This document shows, piece by piece, positions 42,580 to 51,298 of a stretch of DNA of 64,000 nt. Positions within the stretch are counted from its first letter, which is position 1. Each line of letters starts with the position of its first letter. The notes beneath the pieces are model-generated. The model was not told the DNA's origin. It worked only from the letters and a program-made list of their open reading frames with translations, and searched no databases. Source of the stretch: Cribrihabitans_A pelagius. GTDB taxonomy: Bacteria; Pseudomonadota; Alphaproteobacteria; Rhodobacterales; Rhodobacteraceae. The DNA lies in contig NZ_JBMERR010000007.1 of assembly GCF_048820915.1 (NCBI RefSeq), positions 143,107-207,106 of the forward strand, in the 5' to 3' direction. Both the position numbers and the translations under genes were made by a program.

Positions 42580-43899
42580 ATGAGCGGCACCCATGCACAC
42601 ACCGTCGCCTATGTCCGCGACACCATGCTCCCCGAACAGGAGCCGCCCGCATCCGAGGTCGGCGCCGTCGGCTGGATGCGCCATAACCTCTTCTCCTCCT
42701 GGCTGAACACGGTTCTGACCCTGGCCTCGATTGCGGCGATCTACTACGTGCTCGCCGCAGCGCTGCCGTGGCTGCTGTCGCCGACCTGGGACGGCACCTC
42801 GCTCAACAACTGCCGCGAGACACTGGCGGCAGCCGGGCACGGCGATGCCCATGGCGCCTGCTGGGGCGTCATCAAGGAACGCTGGATTCAGCTGATCTTC
42901 GGCTTTTACCCCAGCCATCTCTACTGGCGCCCGATTGCGGCCTTCCTGCTCCTTGGCCTGGCCCTGGCGCCAGTGCTGTTTTCGGACAAGATGCCGTCCA
43001 AACTGCTGTATTTCTCGGCGCTTTATCCGTTCATCTTCCCTTGGCTCTTGTGGGGCGGCACCATTTGGGCCCCGTTTGCGGCGCTGGCGGGCTTTGTGAT
43101 CGGCGGGCTGGTGTTCAAACTGATCTCCGAACAGCTAAGCACGCTCTTCGGGATCATCCTGGCGGTTGCCGCGGCGCTCTTGTGGTGGCTGGTTCTGTCG
43201 GGCTACGTGGTGGGCGCGCTGGAGTCGATCCTGCCTATCGGCATTGAGCCGGTCGACAGCCGCAAGTTCGGCGGCTTCATGCTGTCGGTCACCATCGGCG
43301 TTGTCGCCATCGCCTGCTCGCTGCCGATCGGCGTGGTGCTGGCGCTGGGGCGGCAGTCGGACCTGATGATTGTCAAATACATCTGCGTCGGCTTCATCGA
43401 GTTCATCCGCGGTGTGCCGCTGATTACGCTGCTGTTCGTGGCATCGACCCTTCTGAACATCTTCATGCCGCCAGGCACGGATTTCGACATCATCCTGCGG
43501 GTGCTGATCATGGTGACGCTGTTTGCCTCGGCCTATATGGCCGAAGTGATCCGCGGCGGCCTGGCGGCGCTGCCGAGGGGCCAGTACGAGGGCGCCGACA
43601 GCCTCGGCCTCAACTACTGGCAGGCGCAGCGGCTGATCATCATGCCGCAAGCACTGAAGATCTCGATCCCCGGCATCGTGTCGACTTTCATCGGGGTGTT
43701 CAAAGACACCACGCTGGTCTCGATCATCGGGCTCCTCGATCCCCTGGGCCTCTCCAATGCCATCCGGGCGGACGCCGACTGGAACGGCATCGTCTGGGAA
43801 CTCTACGGCTTCATCGCCCTGATGTTCTTCGTCTTCTGCTTCTCCATGTCCCGCTATTCCATGTATCTGGAGCGCAAGCTTCAGACTGGCCACCGTTAA
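42580..43899 (+). CDS. aapM: General L-amino acid ABC transporter, permease AapM
   Basis: A 439-aa permease, the second half of the heterodimer with AapQ. The extra N-terminal membrane segments (about residues 40-220) are typical of AapM/BztC. The EAA loop is YEGADSLGLNYWQAQRLIIMPQALKISIPG. It lies 12 bp before aapP. Confidence 0.94.
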   Translation: MSGTHAHTVAYVRDTMLPEQEPPASEVGAVGWMRHNLFSSWLNTVLTLASIAAIYYVLAAALPWLLSPTWDGTSLNNCRETLAAAGHGDAHGACWGVIKERWIQLIFGFYPSHLYWRPIAAFLLLGLALAPVLFSDKMPSKLLYFSALYPFIFPWLLWGGTIWAPFAALAGFVIGGLVFKLISEQLSTLFGIILAVAAALLWWLVLSGYVVGALESILPIGIEPVDSRKFGGFMLSVTIGVVAIACSLPIGVVLALGRQSDLMIVKYICVGFIEFIRGVPLITLLFVASTLLNIFMPPGTDFDIILRVLIMVTLFASAYMAEVIRGGLAALPRGQYEGADSLGLNYWQAQRLIIMPQALKISIPGIVSTFIGVFKDTTLVSIIGLLDPLGLSNAIRADADWNGIVWELYGFIALMFFVFCFSMSRYSMYLERKLQTGHR

Positions 43900-43911
43900 G
43901 GAGTTCAACAC

Positions 43912-44703
43912 ATGTCTGAACTTATGACCGACCGCGCAATCGACCGCTCCAAGATGCAGGTGAGCGACAAGGTTGCCATCGAAATCACCAACATGAACAA
44001 GTGGTTCGGTTCGTTTCACGTGCTGCGCGACATCAACCTGACGGTGAACCAGGGCGAGCGCATCGTGATCGCAGGACCTTCCGGCTCGGGCAAGTCCACC
44101 CTGATCCGCTGCCTCAACGCGCTGGAGGAACACCAGCAGGGCAAGATCGTGGTGGATGGAACCGTCTTGTCGAACGACCTCAAGAATATCGACAAGATCC
44201 GCTCCGAAGTCGGGATGGTGTTCCAGCACTTCAACCTGTTCCCGCATCTGAGCATCCTGGAGAACTGCACCTTGGCCCCGATCTGGGTGCGCAAGACGCC
44301 CAAGAAGGAAGCGGTGGACCGGGCGATGCATTTCCTCGAAAAGGTGAAGATCCCCGATCAGGCCCACAAGTACCCGGGCCAGCTTTCGGGCGGGCAGCAG
44401 CAGCGGGTGGCGATTGCGCGCTCGCTCTGCATGATGCCGCGCATCATGCTGTTCGACGAGCCGACCTCGGCGCTTGACCCCGAGATGATCAAGGAAGTGC
44501 TCGACACGATGATCGAACTGGCCGAAGAGGGCATGACCATGCTCTGCGTGACCCACGAGATGGGCTTTGCCCGCCAGGTCGCCAACCGGGTGATCTTCAT
44601 GGATGCGGGCCAGATCGTGGAGCAGAACGAGCCGGAAGAGTTCTTCAACAACCCCAAGAGCGAACGCACCAAACTGTTCCTCAGCCAGATCCTGGGCCAC
44701 TGA
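43912..44703 (+). CDS. aapP: General L-amino acid ABC transporter, ATP-binding protein
   Basis: A 263-aa ABC ATPase that powers AapQM. Walker A AGPSGSGKSTLIR, signature LSGGQQQRVAIARSL, Walker B IMLFDEPTSALDPE and the switch His (CVTHEMGFA) are all intact. It closes the aap operon and is followed by a strong terminator. Confidence 0.96.
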   Translation: MSELMTDRAIDRSKMQVSDKVAIEITNMNKWFGSFHVLRDINLTVNQGERIVIAGPSGSGKSTLIRCLNALEEHQQGKIVVDGTVLSNDLKNIDKIRSEVGMVFQHFNLFPHLSILENCTLAPIWVRKTPKKEAVDRAMHFLEKVKIPDQAHKYPGQLSGGQQQRVAIARSLCMMPRIMLFDEPTSALDPEMIKEVLDTMIELAEEGMTMLCVTHEMGFARQVANRVIFMDAGQIVEQNEPEEFFNNPKSERTKLFLSQILGH

Positions 44704-44730
44704 GTCCACGGCCGCGGCCGGATTAATCGC

Positions 44731-44763
44731 AAGGTCCCCGGGAGAAATTCCGGGGGCCTTTTT
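44731..44763 (+). terminator. Terminator of the aap operon
   Basis: AAGGTCCCCGG (44731-44741) pairs with CCGGGGGCCTT (44750-44760) with one G-T pair, followed by TTT. The A-run on the 5' side could make it work for the convergent GNAT gene as well. Confidence 0.9.
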
Positions 44764-44765
44764 CG

Positions 44766-45203
44766 TCAGGCGCCGACCGCCGGGTTGAAACGCATCCGGA
44801 TTTCGGGATGGCCGAAGAAGGCGTTCATGCGCTGCTCCACCACGGTAAAGCCATAGCGGCGGTAGAACCGCAGGGCGCGCCGGTTCCCGGTAAAGACGTC
44901 GAGCTCCAGCCGCGCACGGCGTGTAAGCGCATGATCCAGAAGCGCGCGCCCAAGCCCCCGGCCCTGCGAGTCCGGCAGCACGAACAGCCCGCCTGCCTCC
45001 TCACCGATGAGGGCGATGAAGCCGGCGGGCGTTCCGCCGGGACAGGCAAGCCAGGTCTCCGCCACAGGCAGGAAGCTCTCGCGGATCATGGTCTCGGCCT
45101 GGTCCGTCTTTTCCGCTGAAAGGAAGGGGTGCGCAATTGCGCTGGCTGTGCGCCAGATGTGAAGAACCCGCTCCTGATCGGATGGGGCGTAGGGTCTGAT
45201 CAT
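44766..45203 (-). CDS. GNAT-family N-acetyltransferase
   Basis: A 145-aa acetyltransferase. The acetyl-CoA loop is DSQGRGLGRALLDHALTRR, followed by LELDVFTGNRRALRFYRRYGFTVVEQR, the YjaB/RimI-like signature. ATG 45203 (MIRPYAPSDQERVLHIW) is the natural start; an upstream frame adds 28 unlikely residues. The substrate is unknown. It is convergent with aapP. Confidence 0.85.
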   Translation of the reverse strand: MIRPYAPSDQERVLHIWRTASAIAHPFLSAEKTDQAETMIRESFLPVAETWLACPGGTPAGFIALIGEEAGGLFVLPDSQGRGLGRALLDHALTRRARLELDVFTGNRRALRFYRRYGFTVVEQRMNAFFGHPEIRMRFNPAVGA

Positions 45204-45427
45204 TGTCAGCTGTTCCCGCAAAGAGGCCGCACGGACTGAAATCACATGTGCAGCAGATGTCGTGGGATCTTGGACCGCACCCTTCAAGCCGCCCGCGGAT
45301 GGCTGCGGGCGTTTCGCGTTTCAGGAATGCGTGGCGGCGCCGAAGCGCCCCGGTCAGCGGGACATCAAATCTCCTGGGTTCCGCGGTCAGCCTAGACGCA
45401 TGGGACCCGGCTGGGCAAGCGCGGCGC

Positions 45428-45925
45428 TCACTCGCCCAAAAGCTCCCGCGGCACCGTGAAATCCACAGCAGTGCCGCTGCTCCAGGTGAGATCAGCCCAG
45501 TTGCTGATCGCAAACTCCGCAATCAGCGTGGCTCCGGTCGGGAAATCGTCGAACCGCGCATGGCCGGGCGGGTGGGCGACGACGGTATGGGCGAAGGCCG
45601 CGACACCGGGGTTATGGCCGATCAGCATGACCCGCGGGTGCTCCGCCTGGCGCAGCACCTTCAGGATCATGTCTGAACTCGCCATATAGAGCCGCTCGGT
45701 GAAAGCCACGGGCGCTTCCAGGTCCATCAGCTCCCAGGTCTCCCGGGCCCTGAGCGCCGAGGAGGCGATAACCTGCTCCGGCACATGGCCTGTATCGCGC
45801 AGCCAGGCGCCAATAGCCGGAGCGGAGCGGCGGCCGCGTTTGTTCAGCGGCCGGGCGTGATCGCTGGGCACATTGGTATCCCAGGCGGATTTGGCGTGGC
45901 GGGTGAGGATCAGGGTGCAGGTCAT
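45428..45925 (-). CDS. SixA-like histidine phosphatase
   Basis: A 165-aa member of the histidine phosphatase superfamily. The catalytic RHAKSAW motif lies at residues 9-15 (LILTRHAKSAW), and the second histidine is in MLIGHNPGVAAFA. Short SixA-type enzymes dephosphorylate phosphohistidine or small molecules; the target is unknown. Its ATG overlaps the stop of the upstream iron-sulfur protein gene (ATGA). Confidence 0.87.
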   Translation of the reverse strand: MTCTLILTRHAKSAWDTNVPSDHARPLNKRGRRSAPAIGAWLRDTGHVPEQVIASSALRARETWELMDLEAPVAFTERLYMASSDMILKVLRQAEHPRVMLIGHNPGVAAFAHTVVAHPPGHARFDDFPTGATLIAEFAISNWADLTWSSGTAVDFTVPRELLGE

Positions 45926-46614
45926 CGCGGATGAAAATACCTCATGTGATGCGCGCTCTGCGCAGGATCGCGGCCGGAGGCCCGGCTGAGCGGGCAGGCC
46001 CGCCGTGCCAGGCAGCCCCCGTCCATGCACTCCCGGCCCGCGGCGCGGCTGAGATGCGCATGACACGCGGCCAGGTCATAGGGCTCGTCTGCCGCCAGCG
46101 CCCCGGCCGGGCAGGCGCTCAGACAGGGGCGGGCAGCGCAGCTTTGGCAGGGCGAGTCTGCCAAAGGCGGTGGCGGTATGTCAAATTCCGCTTCGAAGTG
46201 CAGTGCTGCCCGGTAGGAGAGCATCATCCCGGCTGCATCATGCACCAGCATCCGCACCGGCGAGACAAAGGCCCGCCCGGAGGCCAGCGCCCAGGCAACA
46301 AACGGCGCAAAAGGCGGCCCGCCAAAGGGGAAATGCGCGGTGGCGCCCAGCTCCGCCGCCAGCGCCTGTCCGATGCGGCGCGACCAGCGGTCTACTGGAT
46401 CGGGTGCCCCGCCGCGGTACTCGGGGGCAGCCGTCAACGCGGGCCAGAACGCAGGGCCGCTGCCAAGCAGCAGCAACGTGCCCCGGTCCGGATAACTCAG
46501 CCCATGGCGCGCCGGGTGCAGCGCTCCTAAAACGATAAGCCCGGCCGCCGCCGCCGCGGCCTCCGCTCGGGCGAAGTTTCCGGCAGGCGAAAGGGGCAGG
46601 GCGGTATCGGGCAT
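45922..46614 (-). CDS. 4Fe-4S cluster protein, QueG/ferredoxin-like
   Basis: A 230-aa protein with one ferredoxin-type motif, C-x2-C-x4-C-x3-C-P (SPCQSCAARPCLSACPAGA), and a further Cys cluster (GRECMDGGCLARRACPLS) near the C-terminus. The central part (FPFGGPPFAPFVAWALASGRAFVSPVRMLVH) resembles the iron-sulfur partner proteins annotated as ferredoxin-like in roseobacters. It is too short to be a full epoxyqueuosine reductase. The function is unknown; electron transfer is the general expectation. The ATG at 46614 was chosen; the upstream frame is antisense-like and unconserved. Confidence 0.7.
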   Translation of the reverse strand: MPDTALPLSPAGNFARAEAAAAAAGLIVLGALHPARHGLSYPDRGTLLLLGSGPAFWPALTAAPEYRGGAPDPVDRWSRRIGQALAAELGATAHFPFGGPPFAPFVAWALASGRAFVSPVRMLVHDAAGMMLSYRAALHFEAEFDIPPPPLADSPCQSCAARPCLSACPAGALAADEPYDLAACHAHLSRAAGRECMDGGCLARRACPLSRASGRDPAQSAHHMRYFHPR

Positions 46615-46718
46615 GTTTGCACTCCTGGCTCGGCGCTGATGCGCCCAGCCTAGCCGGCCGGCACGCGGCCGGACCCGCGCAAAAGCGTCCGCGTCTGGCC
46701 ACTCCGCGCCGCCTCTCC

Positions 46719-47513
46719 TCAGTAGCGGCGGAACGGCAGCAGCAGGCTCCAGACCAGCCGCGCGGGCCGCCCGTCCTGCCAGGTGAGCCCGACGGTCATG
46801 CCGCCGTGACCATTTCCGGGCCGGGCGCGGTAGGTTCTGAACAGCCGGTCCCAAAGCGACAGCGCAAAGCCATAGTTGCTGTCATGCTCGGCGCGCTGAA
46901 CCGAGTGGTGCACCCGGTGCATGTCGGGTGTCACCAGCACCAGCCGCAGCCAGCCGTCCACCCGCGCAGGCAGCCGCAGGTTGGCATGGGTGAACAGCGC
47001 GGTGCCGCTCAGCAGGATCTCAAACAGAACCACCGCCAGAACCGAGGCTCCCAGCAGGTATACCAGCCCGATCTTCACCAGCATCGACAGCGCAATCTCC
47101 ACCGGATGAAAGCGTACAGCCGTGGTCACATCCATGTCGCGGTCGGCATGGTGCACCCGGTGCAGCCGCCACAGCAGCGGTATCTTATGGGTGATCACAT
47201 GCTGCCCCCAGATCGCGAAATCCAGAATCAGCACCGCCAGCAGCACCTCCAGCCAGCCGGGCCAGTCCAGGCGGTTGAAAAGTCCCGCCCCGCGCGCCGC
47301 CGCATCCAGCGCCGCCCCCGCCGCCAGCAGCGGCAGGCCTAGGGCCAACAGCCGAAGCATCACCGTGTTCAGCACTGAAATCGACAGGTTGGTCAGCCAG
47401 CGCCGCCCGCGCGGCAGGCAGCGCCGCCGCCGCGGTGCCCATGCTTCGGCCCCGGCAAAGAGGCCGAAGAGCACCAGAAAGATGGCCAGGCGGATCAGGC
47501 TTTCATGTTCCAT
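46719..47513 (-). CDS. Sterol desaturase/fatty acid hydroxylase family protein
   Basis: A 264-aa membrane protein of PF04116. The di-iron histidine boxes are present: HVITH, HRVHHADRD, and the last box HRVHHSVQRAEHDSNYG. Members hydroxylate or desaturate lipids; marine roseobacters have several of unknown substrate. ATG 47513 (MEHESLIRLAIFLV) begins right before the first helix; 47531 is an alternative. It is monocistronic by spacing. Confidence 0.88.
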   Translation of the reverse strand: MEHESLIRLAIFLVLFGLFAGAEAWAPRRRRCLPRGRRWLTNLSISVLNTVMLRLLALGLPLLAAGAALDAAARGAGLFNRLDWPGWLEVLLAVLILDFAIWGQHVITHKIPLLWRLHRVHHADRDMDVTTAVRFHPVEIALSMLVKIGLVYLLGASVLAVVLFEILLSGTALFTHANLRLPARVDGWLRLVLVTPDMHRVHHSVQRAEHDSNYGFALSLWDRLFRTYRARPGNGHGGMTVGLTWQDGRPARLVWSLLLPFRRY

Positions 47514-47616
47514 CCATTCAGAAACACGCATCCAATACCGGATAGCAAGCCCGCCACGGCGGCGCCGCAACTTTTTGACCGGAAATACCCCGGGGTGAAT
47601 TGGCCGGAAGGCCAAG

Positions 47617-47631
47617 AGGGGCAGCGCCCCT
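47617..47631 (-). terminator. Possible weak terminator after argB
   Basis: AGGGGC and GCCCCT form a 6-bp stem around a 3-base loop, 17 bp after the argB stop on the minus strand; downstream CTCTT is only partly T-rich. Confidence 0.35.
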
Positions 47632-47648
47632 TCAGCCCCTCCCGCCGC

Positions 47649-48509
47649 TCAAGCCCGGATCATCGACCCGGCGCCGTGGTCGGTGAACAGTTCCAGCAGC
47701 ACCGCATTCTGCACCCGGCCGTCAACGATGGTGCAGGCCCGGACGCCGTTGCGCACCGCGTCCAGTGCGGTTTCGGTCTTGGGGATCATGCCGCCCGCGA
47801 TCACGCCGCTCGCCGTCATCTCCTCGACATCGGCCGCCTTCAGCTCGGTCACCACTTCGCCGCTGCCGTTCTTCACGCCGGCAACGTCGGTCAGCAGCAG
47901 CAGCCGGTCCGCGGTCAGCGCCTTGGCAATCGCCCCCGCCGCGGTGTCGCCGTTGATGTTGAAGGTCTCGCCGCCGCGGCCCGCGCCGATCGGGGCGATC
48001 ACCGGGATCATGTCCTTCTCGAACAGACCGTACAGCACCTTCGGGTCCATCTCGGCCGGCGCGCCGACAAAGCCCAGGTCGGGATCGGCCTGGTCGCAGG
48101 TGATGAGGTTGGCATCCTTGCCCGAGAGCCCCACCGCGCGGCCGCCCTGGCGGTTGATCGCCTGCACGATGCGCTTGTTCACAAGCCCCGACAGCACCAT
48201 CTCCACCACTTCCATAGTGGCGGCATCGGTCACCCGCTTGCCGTTCACAAAATCCGACTTGATCTCTAGCTTTTCCAGCATCTTGTTGATCATCGGCCCG
48301 CCGCCGTGGACGATCACCGGGTTCACCCCGACCTGGCGCATCAGCACGATGTCGCGGGCGAAGGTCTCCATCGCCTCGTCACTGCCCATGGCGTGGCCGC
48401 CCAGCTTGATGACGACAATCGCCCCGGAGAAGCGCTGCAGGTAGGGCAGGGCGCTTGACAGGGTCTCGGCTGTGGCAATCCAGTCGCGGTTCATGGTCTG
48501 TTTCTTCAT
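47649..48509 (-). CDS. argB: Acetylglutamate kinase
   Basis: A 286-aa kinase for the second step of arginine synthesis. GAIVVIKLGGHAMG (phosphate-binding glycine loop), VNPVIVHGGGPMINKML and the C-terminal GGMIPKTETALDAVRNGVRACTIVDGR are all canonical. The extended N-terminal helix (about 20 residues, WIATAETLSSALPYLQRF) is characteristic of arginine-inhibited hexameric enzymes, so feedback inhibition is likely. It is divergent from the SDR gene. Confidence 0.96.
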   Translation of the reverse strand: MKKQTMNRDWIATAETLSSALPYLQRFSGAIVVIKLGGHAMGSDEAMETFARDIVLMRQVGVNPVIVHGGGPMINKMLEKLEIKSDFVNGKRVTDAATMEVVEMVLSGLVNKRIVQAINRQGGRAVGLSGKDANLITCDQADPDLGFVGAPAEMDPKVLYGLFEKDMIPVIAPIGAGRGGETFNINGDTAAGAIAKALTADRLLLLTDVAGVKNGSGEVVTELKAADVEEMTASGVIAGGMIPKTETALDAVRNGVRACTIVDGRVQNAVLLELFTDHGAGSMIRA

Positions 48510-48646
48510 CGCTTGGGTCCCTTTGACAGGCTGTGTTACGCCTTTCCGGCGGCTCTGCCAAGGAAGGCGGCTGTTGCGCCGTTGCAGCCGCCTGCATGAC
48601 TGCTAGGCTGTGGCGCGAATGTCATCCTATCGGGGAGCCCCGTGCC

Positions 48647-49375
48647 ATGCGCCAGAAAACCCTGCTGCTGACCGGCGCCAGCCGCGGCATCGGCCACGCC
48701 ACCGTGCGCCGCTTCAACGCCGGGGGCTGGCGGGTCATCACCTGCTCGCGCCTTCCGTTTCCCAAGGAATGCCCCTGGGGCGGCGGGGAGGAGAACCACG
48801 TGCGGCTGGACCTCTCCGACCCGGCGGGCACGATCAACGCGGTGGGCGAGATCCAGGAGCGGCTGGACGGCAAGCTCGATGCTTTGGTGAATAATGCGGG
48901 CATCTCTCCGAAGGGGCCGGAGGGAGAGCGGCTCAATACCCTCAACACCGACCTTCTGGACTGGGGCAAGGTGTTTCACGTGAATTTCTTCGCCTCGGTG
49001 GTGCTGGCACGCGGGCTGAAGGACGAGCTGGCCGCGGCCAAAGGCGCGGTGGTCAACGTGACCTCGATCGCGGGCAGCCGGGTGCATCCCTTTGCGGGCG
49101 CCGCCTATGCCACCTCCAAGGCAGCGCTGGCGGCGTTGACGCGGGAGATGGCGCATGACTTCGGACCAATGGGCGTGCGCGTGAATGCCATCGCCCCGGG
49201 CGAGGTCGAGACCGCAATCCTCAGCCCCGGCACCGAGGAGATCGTCGAGAAACTGCCGCTACAGCGGCTGGGCCAGCCCGAGGAGGTGGCGGCGGCGATC
49301 TATTTCCTGTGCTCACCGGACAGCTCCTATATATCAGGTGCCGAGATCGAGGTGAACGGCGCCCAGCACGTATAG
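48647..49375 (+). CDS. Short-chain dehydrogenase/reductase
   Basis: A 242-aa classical SDR. The cofactor motif TGASRGIG (residues 9-16), NNAG, the catalytic Ser in NVTSIAGS and YATSK are in place. The substrate is unknown; the ending SPDSSYISGAEIEVNGAQ is typical of 3-oxoacyl reductase-like members. The ATG at 48647 begins at the Rossmann fold; an upstream frame is rejected. It is convergent with the decayed PepSY gene. Confidence 0.9.
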   Translation: MRQKTLLLTGASRGIGHATVRRFNAGGWRVITCSRLPFPKECPWGGGEENHVRLDLSDPAGTINAVGEIQERLDGKLDALVNNAGISPKGPEGERLNTLNTDLLDWGKVFHVNFFASVVLARGLKDELAAAKGAVVNVTSIAGSRVHPFAGAAYATSKAALAALTREMAHDFGPMGVRVNAIAPGEVETAILSPGTEEIVEKLPLQRLGQPEEVAAAIYFLCSPDSSYISGAEIEVNGAQHV

Positions 49376-49417
49376 TGCCCGGAAAGCGTTTAGCCGGGCC
49401 GGGCAGGATCACCGGGC

Positions 49418-50253
49418 CTATTGCGCTTCGCTCGCCGCGCGTTTCAGAAACGGCACGCCGGCAAGCAGCGACAGGTCGAAGACCAGCACCGCCAAGAGCG
49501 CAAGCGCCGTCAGCGGGAAGAGCAGGGAAACCATCAGCGAAATCAGCGCCGGCGCTTGCCAGAACGGCAGGCCGCGCGGCTTGGGCGGCGCGGGACGGGC
49601 GGCGGATCAGCCACATGACGACGCCCGAGAGGCAGACAAAGATCACCGCGAAACAGAACAGCACGTTCAACACGAAGTTCCAGCCGCCCATCCGCCCCAT
49701 GTGAAAAGGAACGCCAAGCGCCATAGCCTTGCCCGCCCAGGGGTAATCTCCGTATCTCGCATCAGCCAGGATCTTGCCGCTGTGCCGGTCCACGGGCGCC
49801 GTGCGGTCCGAGAAGGGCTCATCGGAATCACTGCTCATGCGGTCGCGGCTGAGGGTCCAGACGCCGGTCTCGCCGGACGGATAGGCCGGACGGAAGCGGC
49901 CCTCTATCCCCAGCGCGCGGCCCCCACAGGTACGGACCGCTCAGCACCAGAACGATGCCAAGGCCCGCGGCGATCTCGATCAGACGGTTGCCGGTGCCGC
50001 CGATGAGCAGGCTGGAATGGAAGTTGCCGGCCAGATCGTACCAGCCGGCGCGGCGGTCCCAGGTCTCCAGCACCTTGCCGGTGTACTGGTTGAGCGCCAC
50101 CAGGCTTTGTCCGTCTTCGGTCTTCACGCGGAACACGGTGACCAGACCGGGGGCCTTGGAGCCGATCCATTCGGCGATGATTCCCGGCCGGGCGGCCAGA
50201 ACCGCGGCGGATTGTTCGGCGATGCTGAGTTCACTGCTGCAAGATCAGAAGTG
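49418..50253 (-). pseudogene. Decayed PepSY-associated membrane protein gene
   Basis: Three fragments in three frames reconstruct the C-terminal two thirds of a PepSY-TM (PiuB-like) protein. Fragment 1, 50136 and upstream: FRVKTEDGQSLVALNQYTGKVL, FHSSLLIGGTGNRLIEIAAGLG, VLSGPYLW. After a one-base shift near the C-run at 49921, fragment 2 continues through SKILADARYGDYPWAGKAMALG-type sequence and FVCLSGVVMWLIRRP. After a second shift near 49590, fragment 3 gives a final membrane segment and a TAG at 49418-49420. The N-terminal part with the first helix is missing altogether. Such proteins are linked to siderophore or metal uptake. Sequencing errors could explain the shifts but not the missing N-terminus. 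Confidence 0.75.
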
Positions 50254-50637
50254 TCAGCGAAGATCAGGAGAGTGCGGGCGGCCGCGGGTGTCGTAGCGGC
50301 CGTGGAACCCGGCGCTGTGACGGGTGAAGGCTTCGCGCTCGAAGCGCGCCGCTAGCGCCGCGGCGGGAGCGGGCAGAAGCCGTGCTTCGGGTAAAAGGGC
50401 GCTTGCCGGGATCGCCGGGAAGGGACAGCTGCGGTCCCCGGCCTCATGCGGTGCCCCGGTCAGGCTGCCGTCGCCGCCGGGGCCAAGGTCGGCCCAGGTC
50501 TCCACCATGCTGCCGCCAGTACAGGTCACCATCAGCATCTTGCCGTCCGCTGCCGGCGCAGGCATTCAGCCGGCCGGGATCAGCCCGGCCACGGCCAGGG
50601 CGGTCGCCAGCAGGGCGGAAGACAGGCGCCGCAGCAC
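50254..50637 (-). pseudogene. DUF2946-like small protein gene with in-frame stop
   Basis: From GTG 50637 the frame reads a signal-like hydrophobic start (LATALAVAGLIPAG), then TGA at 50566-50568, then immediately MPAPAADGKMLMVTCTGG and on to a histidine-bearing C-terminus. DUF2946 proteins typically read PAGFMP at this point, so a codon for F or another residue appears to have become a stop. These small proteins often precede PepSY or metal-related genes, and the next gene is also broken. An intact start at the internal ATG 50565 would lack the signal sequence. Confidence 0.6.
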
Positions 50638-50650
50638 GGTGAGAGGGGAC

Positions 50651-51298
50651 TCAGAGGTTTGCGATGATCGCGCGCAGTGTCGCGATGCCGTCGCCTTTTT
50701 CCGAGGAGGTCAGCACGATCTCCGGATAGGCGGCGGGGTGTTTGGCCAGCGCGCCGCGAGCCTGCTCCAGCACCTTGCCGCGGTCCTTCTCCTTCACCTT
50801 GTCGGCTTTGGTCAGCACGCATTGGAAGGTGACGGCGGCGCTGTCGAGGAGCTTCATGATCTCCTCGTCGACCTTCTTCACCCCGTGGCGGCTGTCAATC
50901 AGCACAAAGGCGCGGCGCAGCGAGACGCGGCCCGAAAGATACTGCTTCAGCAGCTTCTGCCATTTCTCCACCACCGGCAGCGGCGCATTGGCATAGCCAT
51001 AGCCGGGCAGGTCGACGAGATAGAGCTCCGGACCTTGGGTGAAGAAGTTGATCTCCTGCGTGCGCCCCGGCGTGTTGGAAGCGCGCGCAATCGCCTTTGT
51101 GCCGGTCAGCGCGTTGATCAGGCTCGACTTGCCGACGTTGGAACGGCCGGCAAAGCAGATCTCCACCCGGTCGGCGGGCGGCAGCCCGTTCATCGCCACC
51201 ACGCCCTTGAGAAACTCCGTCTCGCCTGCAAACAGCTTGCGGCCCTTCTCGGCCGAGAGCTCATCCGGCGCGTCGGCCAGGGGAAATTGCATCTGCAT
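50651..51298 (-). CDS. engB: GTP-binding protein EngB (YihA/YsxC), 50S assembly GTPase
   Basis: A 215-aa GTPase needed for late 50S assembly. G1 GRSNVGKSSLIN, G3 DLPGYGYA and G4 TKADK are intact, with switch I near NTPGRTQ. ATG 51298 was chosen because the upstream MOSC stop overlaps it by one base and the family starts around there. It closes the yidC-MOSC-engB run. Confidence 0.94.
   Translation of the reverse strand: MQMQFPLADAPDELSAEKGRKLFAGETEFLKGVVAMNGLPPADRVEICFAGRSNVGKSSLINALTGTKAIARASNTPGRTQEINFFTQGPELYLVDLPGYGYANAPLPVVEKWQKLLKQYLSGRVSLRRAFVLIDSRHGVKKVDEEIMKLLDSAAVTFQCVLTKADKVKEKDRGKVLEQARGALAKHPAAYPEIVLTSSEKGDGIATLRAIIANL

Noticed and set aside
45290..45314. Hairpin with TTT between the GNAT and SixA-like genes as a terminator
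   Set aside because: The T-run is on the plus strand where no upstream gene exists; on the minus strand, where the genes lie, no T-run follows.
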